Shown here piece by piece: positions 60,031-64,000 of a stretch of 64,000 nt of DNA. Each line of letters starts with the position of its first letter. Positions within the stretch are counted from its first letter, which is position 1. The position numbers and the translations under genes are program-made. The stretch is taken from assembly GCA_900756155.1 (NCBI GenBank), contig CAAEJV010000030.1:100756-164755 (forward strand), in the 5' to 3' direction. The DNA is from Pasteurellaceae bacterium. GTDB taxonomy: Bacteria > Pseudomonadota > Gammaproteobacteria > Enterobacterales > Pasteurellaceae. The notes under the pieces were generated by a model. It was not told where the DNA came from. It ran no database searches and saw only the letters and a list, made by a program, of their open reading frames with translations.

Positions 60031-61854
60031 CTACTTAAATATTTCTATTTGGTAGCTAATCTGTCTCAATTCACATTCTGATGTCTTATTCTCTTGAAGA
60101 AGGGTTTCCCAATTTTCATGTTCAAAAACAGAGACATTCACTTGTTTGTTTGAAAAATGCGTCAATTTTAACTGTGAATAAACATCCACACATTTCCCTA
60201 ACGTGATAGGTCCTTGATTATTCACTGGCCTAATCTTTCCGACTAATGTGATGATTTTCCCTTGCGGATCTGTTAGCGCGTGCTGTAAATAAAATGGAAA
60301 TCCATTGAGGGTTAAAATAGCTTGGTCATGAGATGTTGGTGTAAATATCAACATAGACGTATTAGATACGTTTTTATGTTGTAATTTATTGACTGTATCA
60401 ACGTATTCTACCTGTCCTACAGTTGATTGAATTGGGGTGTTTTCAAGCCATAATGCACCCTCAGCATTTGTACACTCAGTTAATGAAAAATTATGGTAAG
60501 CCAGCGTATTATCAACTGGTTCTAAAAGATGCATAAAAGAAGCATTGCTATTTTTTCTACACGAGAAAGCGCCGAGTTTTTTGTTATCGTCTGCAAGTTG
60601 AGCCCAAACTGCAGAAGGTGTACTTCTAAAAGAGAACAGATTCACATCTCCCCAAGAAAACGGTTTTTCTCGGCTCACAACTTGCCCTAAATATGGATTT
60701 TCAGGTAACCAATCTACCTCCGCATTATCATCTAAGTGATTGAAAATATTTAAGATTGGATGTCCTTTCATTTCGCCCACTTTAGTGGTTTGCAACTTCT
60801 CAAGAGGATTAGAGGAGTAAGTTAGCGAAGTTTTGAACGTCTCTGGACAAGATTCAGAAAAATGATGACTAAATTGTTTGATGAGATGCAAGGTCGCTTG
60901 TTCATTTTGGAGATCTGTTAAAATTACATCGAATTTAGGTGATTTAATGAGACATTGATCGATTTTTGTGTTGTTTAACCCCGTCTGATGTTTTGCTGAA
61001 CCAATAAGAATCATCGGCTTGCCTTCTTGGTTTAAAATCAATAAGAGATCATCGACAATCCATTCTTCTCCAATTCTAGCGTATCCTTGAGGCCTCGCTG
61101 TCCAATAAGGATTAGGTAAGCTATTTAAGTCCGCAAGTTTGGTGGTTATTTTCTCTTTATAGATTGGAAGCCCAGAATTGTAATAGAACACAAAATCTTT
61201 AAGCTGAATACGATGTTGATTTAGCATTAAGGCGAATTCATCAACCTTACATTCAGAAAACTCAAATTCTTCAGCTGTTAAGCCTTTTTCTGCATCCTCT
61301 TGTTTTTTTCTTTTAAAGCCTAGTTCATGTGTACATTTTATGCCATGAGGCAATTCTTTTGGCTGAGTTAGACTTATCACATCAACCAGATCATAGTTTA
61401 TGGGAGCTTTGAAAGAAGTCAGCTCAAAGTTTCCCCATTTAAAAGTAGGTTGATTACCATGTTCGTCTTTTAAGTTATCGGTTTTGGCATAAAGCGTATA
61501 GCCATATTCTCCAATTTCTGCCTTGGAAGGAAGATTTTCTAAGGCTTCGACTAGTTCGTGTTCACGTTGTATCTTTTGTTCTTGCACGCTTTGGGCATCT
61601 CGATATTCTGTCCATTTAGTATATCCCCAAGGAATGCTTATGGTTGGAATAATTAACAGAAGTTTTATTTTAGTTGTTAATGGCTTATCAGTTATTAATC
61701 CTATAACCGCATATAAAGCAAAATAGATGATCAGAAGAACCGCATAAGCTGGTAAAAGCCACCACGCAAAAAAGACAATAATATCCCCTGATATCAACGC
61801 TCCAACTAAAAATATAACTAAAACAAGGAAGATACCAACAATAACTTTAATCAT
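60031..61854 (-). CDS. Uncharacterised membrane protein with a duplicated four-cysteine domain
   Basis: I do not recognise this 607-residue protein (ATG at 61854; a GTG one codon earlier is possible). Hydrophobic segments at about 2-22, 26-53 and 64-76 put a long C-terminal part outside the cytoplasm, most likely in the periplasm. That part holds two copies of one domain, about 137-345 and 398-596. Shared marks are WGNFELTSF / WGDVNLFSF, SGLPIY / NGFPFY, EGKPMILIG / QGKIITLVG, and four Cys at equivalent places (174, 202, 301, 336 against 432, 461, 555, 594), suggesting two disulfides per copy. Two other unexplained membrane-anchored genes follow upstream in the same direction. Confidence 0.65.
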   Translation of the reverse strand: MIKVIVGIFLVLVIFLVGALISGDIIVFFAWWLLPAYAVLLIIYFALYAVIGLITDKPLTTKIKLLLIIPTISIPWGYTKWTEYRDAQSVQEQKIQREHELVEALENLPSKAEIGEYGYTLYAKTDNLKDEHGNQPTFKWGNFELTSFKAPINYDLVDVISLTQPKELPHGIKCTHELGFKRKKQEDAEKGLTAEEFEFSECKVDEFALMLNQHRIQLKDFVFYYNSGLPIYKEKITTKLADLNSLPNPYWTARPQGYARIGEEWIVDDLLLILNQEGKPMILIGSAKHQTGLNNTKIDQCLIKSPKFDVILTDLQNEQATLHLIKQFSHHFSESCPETFKTSLTYSSNPLEKLQTTKVGEMKGHPILNIFNHLDDNAEVDWLPENPYLGQVVSREKPFSWGDVNLFSFRSTPSAVWAQLADDNKKLGAFSCRKNSNASFMHLLEPVDNTLAYHNFSLTECTNAEGALWLENTPIQSTVGQVEYVDTVNKLQHKNVSNTSMLIFTPTSHDQAILTLNGFPFYLQHALTDPQGKIITLVGKIRPVNNQGPITLGKCVDVYSQLKLTHFSNKQVNVSVFEHENWETLLQENKTSECELRQISYQIEIFK

Positions 61855-61914
61855 CACTCTAACCTTCGGAGTATCACATAAAAATATTATATGGAGTGAA
61901 TTATACCATTAAGG

Positions 61915-61955
61915 AAAGTACGGTTAAAAAACATTCGAAATGCTAACCGCACTTT
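61915..61955 (-). terminator. Hairpin after the first propeller-like gene
   Basis: Arms AAAGTACGGTTA and TAACCGCACTTT (61915-61926 with 61944-61955) pair with one mismatch; the left arm is an uptake signal altered by one base. T residues follow on the minus strand side toward the next gene. Confidence 0.65.
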
Positions 61956-62153
61956 TAACATTTAATCTGCCACCCAGATTTTCTCTAATTCCATTTTCTC
62001 AGGATGATATTTATACACATTAATTCCACCGCCGGTAGCTTGCCCGGTGACGAGAATATGAGCTTTTGGTGAAGAGGAGACGCTGAGGTTTCTCTGATAG
62101 TAATTTGTTGAAATACTCGGGTCGTTGCCGATTTCTACATAGGCTTTAATCCA
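61924..62153. repeat. Direct repeat, copy 1 (3' end of propeller-like gene)
   Basis: About 230 bases recur at 63218-63447 in the same orientation, 1294 bases away, with roughly 11 differences counted by eye. The repeat covers the last 60 or so codons plus about 38 bases after the stop. Confidence 0.85.
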
Positions 62154-63164
62154 TGGTTCTCCAACGGTAAATAGACGGGCGAGTTCATCACCAAATCCAT
62201 CTTTATTACCACTTTTCCCCAGTAGAATAAAATCTTTTTCAGTTAAAAAAGCAATTGCAACAGTATGATTTAATGCTAATTGTTTATTTTTAAATTTATC
62301 CGGTTTAGGTAATAGTTTTTGTTTATAACGCTCTGAATTTTCATGATTAAGATCACTATTAACTTGGGCTAGGTCTTGTCGATTATTAAGGTTATGAATT
62401 TCCCACATATAATTTGACAAGTTTTCACCTCCCGTCACTACCCAATCACCATTAGGGCTAATTAACCCCGTAGTATATCCACAATTTCCATAAAGACGGG
62501 CTAGCGGTTTTAAGGTATGCCTATCCCATAAAGTCACTCCGGTGTAGCTGCTTCTTTTACTGCTATCAGGATTTACTGGATTGATCGTCAAATTTGTCTC
62601 TACCACAGGATAAGGTGATGTTGTACATGTTTCAGTCGCTGATAAAAAATAATCCTTAGTCATTGATAAAGTTAGAGGGAAAGGGATACCTCCATCGGTA
62701 TAAACAGGCACAAGATCTTCTCCATATCCCTTATAAAGCTGCCCGTTATCTTCCATATTGGAGGAAAGATAAAATTGTTTATCTGCTGACATAATATGCG
62801 TTTTCACTTGAAAGTGTGGGAAATTTTCTATTTCTTTTCCTTCTACATTTTGAATATGCACAATATTTTTATTATCCTGCCACATAAACTCATGGCTATC
62901 AGGAATAAAAAAGGCACTAAACGCGTTGGCATTTCGGGCAAGTATTGTCTTTTCCTTTTTCTCAATATCCCATAACACCAACTGACCAATAGGTTTATGT
63001 CTATCGGCATCTTCCGTAGCATGAGCACTAATGACATAACGCCCGTCGGTTGAAACACTTAACGAAATAATGGGGGCAGTACGGTTGTATTGATAAAAAA
63101 TAAAAATGACGATAAGTAGTAATACCGTTATTAATACTTTGAGAAGTTGATTTTTCTTTGCCAT
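61962..63164 (-). CDS. Membrane-anchored WD40-like beta-propeller protein, copy 1
   Basis: The 400-residue protein has one N-terminal membrane helix (about 8-25) and then a soluble part with WD40-like blades: ISLSVSTDGRYVISAH with GQLVLWDIEKK, later GVTLWDRHTLKP and GLISPNGDWVVTGGEN with YMWEIHN. Two Cys (in TETCTT and GNCGYT) are shared with the next copy. GAGGGCTAA precedes the ATG. A tandem paralogue lies directly upstream. A binding or inhibitory role outside the cytoplasm is possible; no function is known to me. Confidence 0.65.
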   Translation of the reverse strand: MAKKNQLLKVLITVLLLIVIFIFYQYNRTAPIISLSVSTDGRYVISAHATEDADRHKPIGQLVLWDIEKKEKTILARNANAFSAFFIPDSHEFMWQDNKNIVHIQNVEGKEIENFPHFQVKTHIMSADKQFYLSSNMEDNGQLYKGYGEDLVPVYTDGGIPFPLTLSMTKDYFLSATETCTTSPYPVVETNLTINPVNPDSSKRSSYTGVTLWDRHTLKPLARLYGNCGYTTGLISPNGDWVVTGGENLSNYMWEIHNLNNRQDLAQVNSDLNHENSERYKQKLLPKPDKFKNKQLALNHTVAIAFLTEKDFILLGKSGNKDGFGDELARLFTVGEPWIKAYVEIGNDPSISTNYYQRNLSVSSSPKAHILVTGQATGGGINVYKYHPEKMELEKIWVAD

Positions 63165-63217
63165 TTAGCCCTCTTCAAATTCCCAAAAGTGCGGTTGATT
63201 TTCAGAGTGTTTTTCAA

Positions 63218-63447
63218 TTAAAAAACATTCGAAATGCTAACTGCACTTTTAACATTTAATCTGCCACCCAGATTTTCTCTAATTTCATTTTCTGAGGATG
63301 ATATTTATAAACATTAATTCCACCGTCGGTGGCTTGCCCGGTGACGAGAATATGAGCTTTGGGGGAAGAGGAGACGCTGAGGTTTCTCTGATAATAATTT
63401 GTTGAGATACTCGGGTCGTTGCCGATTTCTACATAGCCTTTAATCCA
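63218..63447. repeat. Direct repeat, copy 2
   Basis: Partner of 61924-62153; it includes the 3' end of the second propeller-like gene and 38 bases beyond its stop. Near identity here contrasts with clear divergence of the central coding parts. Confidence 0.85.
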
Positions 63448-64000
63448 AGGAGAATCTGCCATATAGAGCGCGGCAAATTCAAATCCTTTACCGTTTGCCA
63501 TTCCGCTTTTTCCAAGCCCTATAAACTCATCCTCCGTTAGGAAAGCATAAGCAACAGTACCTACGCTAATTGGTTCTTTTTTTAACCTTTCTGGTATAGG
63601 TACACTTTTATCATTTTTAAATTTTTCTTCATCATAAATACCATTATTGGGGAACGATAGTGCTTGTCTATTATTTGGGTTATTAATTTCCCACATATAG
63701 TAAGTAGCATTCTCTCCTCCAGTTATAACCCATTTGCCATTTGGACTAATTAATCCGTTAGTTGCCCCACAATTTCCATTAAGTTTAGCAATCGGTTTTA
63801 AGGTATTTTTATTCCATAGAATGACGCCATCATAGCTATTCTTTTTATACTCGCTGGGATTAATTGGGTTAGCTGTTAATTGCGTTTCTGCAACAGGGGA
63901 GTCAGGGTCGGAACAGGGAGCGGTAACAGATAAAAAATAATCGCCTACAATGGATAAATCTACCGGTTTACTAATACTTGCACCATCCGTATAAATAGGC
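63256..64000 (-). CDS. Membrane-anchored WD40-like beta-propeller protein, copy 2 (5' end outside window)
   Basis: The frame is open from the window end to the stop at 63256, about 248 residues; an internal ATG at 63696 is not the true start, since the upstream codons continue to match copy 1. Matching segments include GVILWNKNTLKP, GLISPNGKWVITGGEN and YYMWEINN, and both Cys are kept (TAPCSD, NGNCGA). The last 60 residues are nearly identical to copy 1 while residues around FPNNGIYDEEKFKND differ fully. The missing part should hold the membrane helix. Confidence 0.68.
   Translation of the reverse strand, partial: PIYTDGASISKPVDLSIVGDYFLSVTAPCSDPDSPVAETQLTANPINPSEYKKNSYDGVILWNKNTLKPIAKLNGNCGATNGLISPNGKWVITGGENATYYMWEINNPNNRQALSFPNNGIYDEEKFKNDKSVPIPERLKKEPISVGTVAYAFLTEDEFIGLGKSGMANGKGFEFAALYMADSPWIKGYVEIGNDPSISTNYYQRNLSVSSSPKAHILVTGQATDGGINVYKYHPQKMKLEKIWVAD

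Overview
The window is chromosomal DNA from a member of the Pasteurellaceae, most likely a Haemophilus close to H. parainfluenzae. Evidence: dozens of copies of the Haemophilus-type DNA uptake signal core AAGTGCGGT on both strands, often as inverted pairs acting as terminators; AT-rich codon use; and products typical of the genus (cstA, artPIQM, cydDC next to trxB, RpoE2-like sigma factor, exported ATP-dependent DNA ligase). The species call is inference.

Layout. 1-6.1 kb: end of rapZ, then a leftward block of a VanY-type peptidase, dapE, a TonB-dependent copper-type receptor, a membrane protein, yffB and an opacity-type porin. 6.1-11.4 kb: sprT, metK (tandem Met boxes), recN (LexA box), nadK, and divergent grpE. 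11.4-17.4 kb, rightward: nrdD behind a dense control region (FNR-, Fur- and paired NrdR-like sites), a uracil-DNA glycosylase-family protein, a DASS transporter, and an NCS2 xanthine-type permease with a PurR box. 17.5-26.6 kb: cnoX, trxB, cydD, cydC, the 4.5S RNA gene ffs (leftward), nrdG, tatD-like, ppiB, cysS. 26.6-28.9 kb: an ECF sigma factor, a 55-residue zinc anti-sigma factor and a divergent exported methionine-rich protein, then ytfJ and yjdM. 28.9-31.8 kb: pheA and ushA. 31.8-50.1 kb: the complete leftward dcw cluster, mraZ-rsmH-ftsL-ftsI-murE-murF-mraY-murD-ftsW-murG-murC-ddl-ftsQ-ftsA-ftsZ-lpxC, with a promoter and three MraZ repeats at its head. 50.2-59.3 kb: cstA (CRP site), a zinc-ribbon membrane protein, a sirtuin, artPIQM (tandem ARG boxes), gmhA, exported ligase, trxA, metB. 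59.5-59.8 kb: tRNA-Gly, tRNA-Cys and tRNA-Leu. 59.8-64.0 kb: an accessory-looking stretch with a membrane protein made of a duplicated four-cysteine domain and two tandem membrane-anchored beta-propeller-like paralogues, the second cut by the window end.

How it fits together. The dcw cluster supplies almost all of peptidoglycan precursor synthesis and the division apparatus, with DapE feeding diaminopimelate to MurE. NrdD and NrdG, in separate places here, make deoxynucleotides without oxygen. CydDC, TrxA, TrxB and CnoX serve thiol and cytochrome bd homeostasis. The sigma/anti-sigma/Met-rich module resembles hypochlorite-defence systems known elsewhere and is the best candidate for an interesting stress circuit. 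The region after the tRNAs holds the least explained genes.

No gene-free stretch exceeds 300 bases. The longest ones (11398-11663, 23061-23312, 59306-59560, 51820-52021) hold the nrdD control region, ffs, the metB and tRNA promoters, and the cstA control region. No insertion sequence, CRISPR array, rRNA or phase-variable tetranucleotide repeat was seen.
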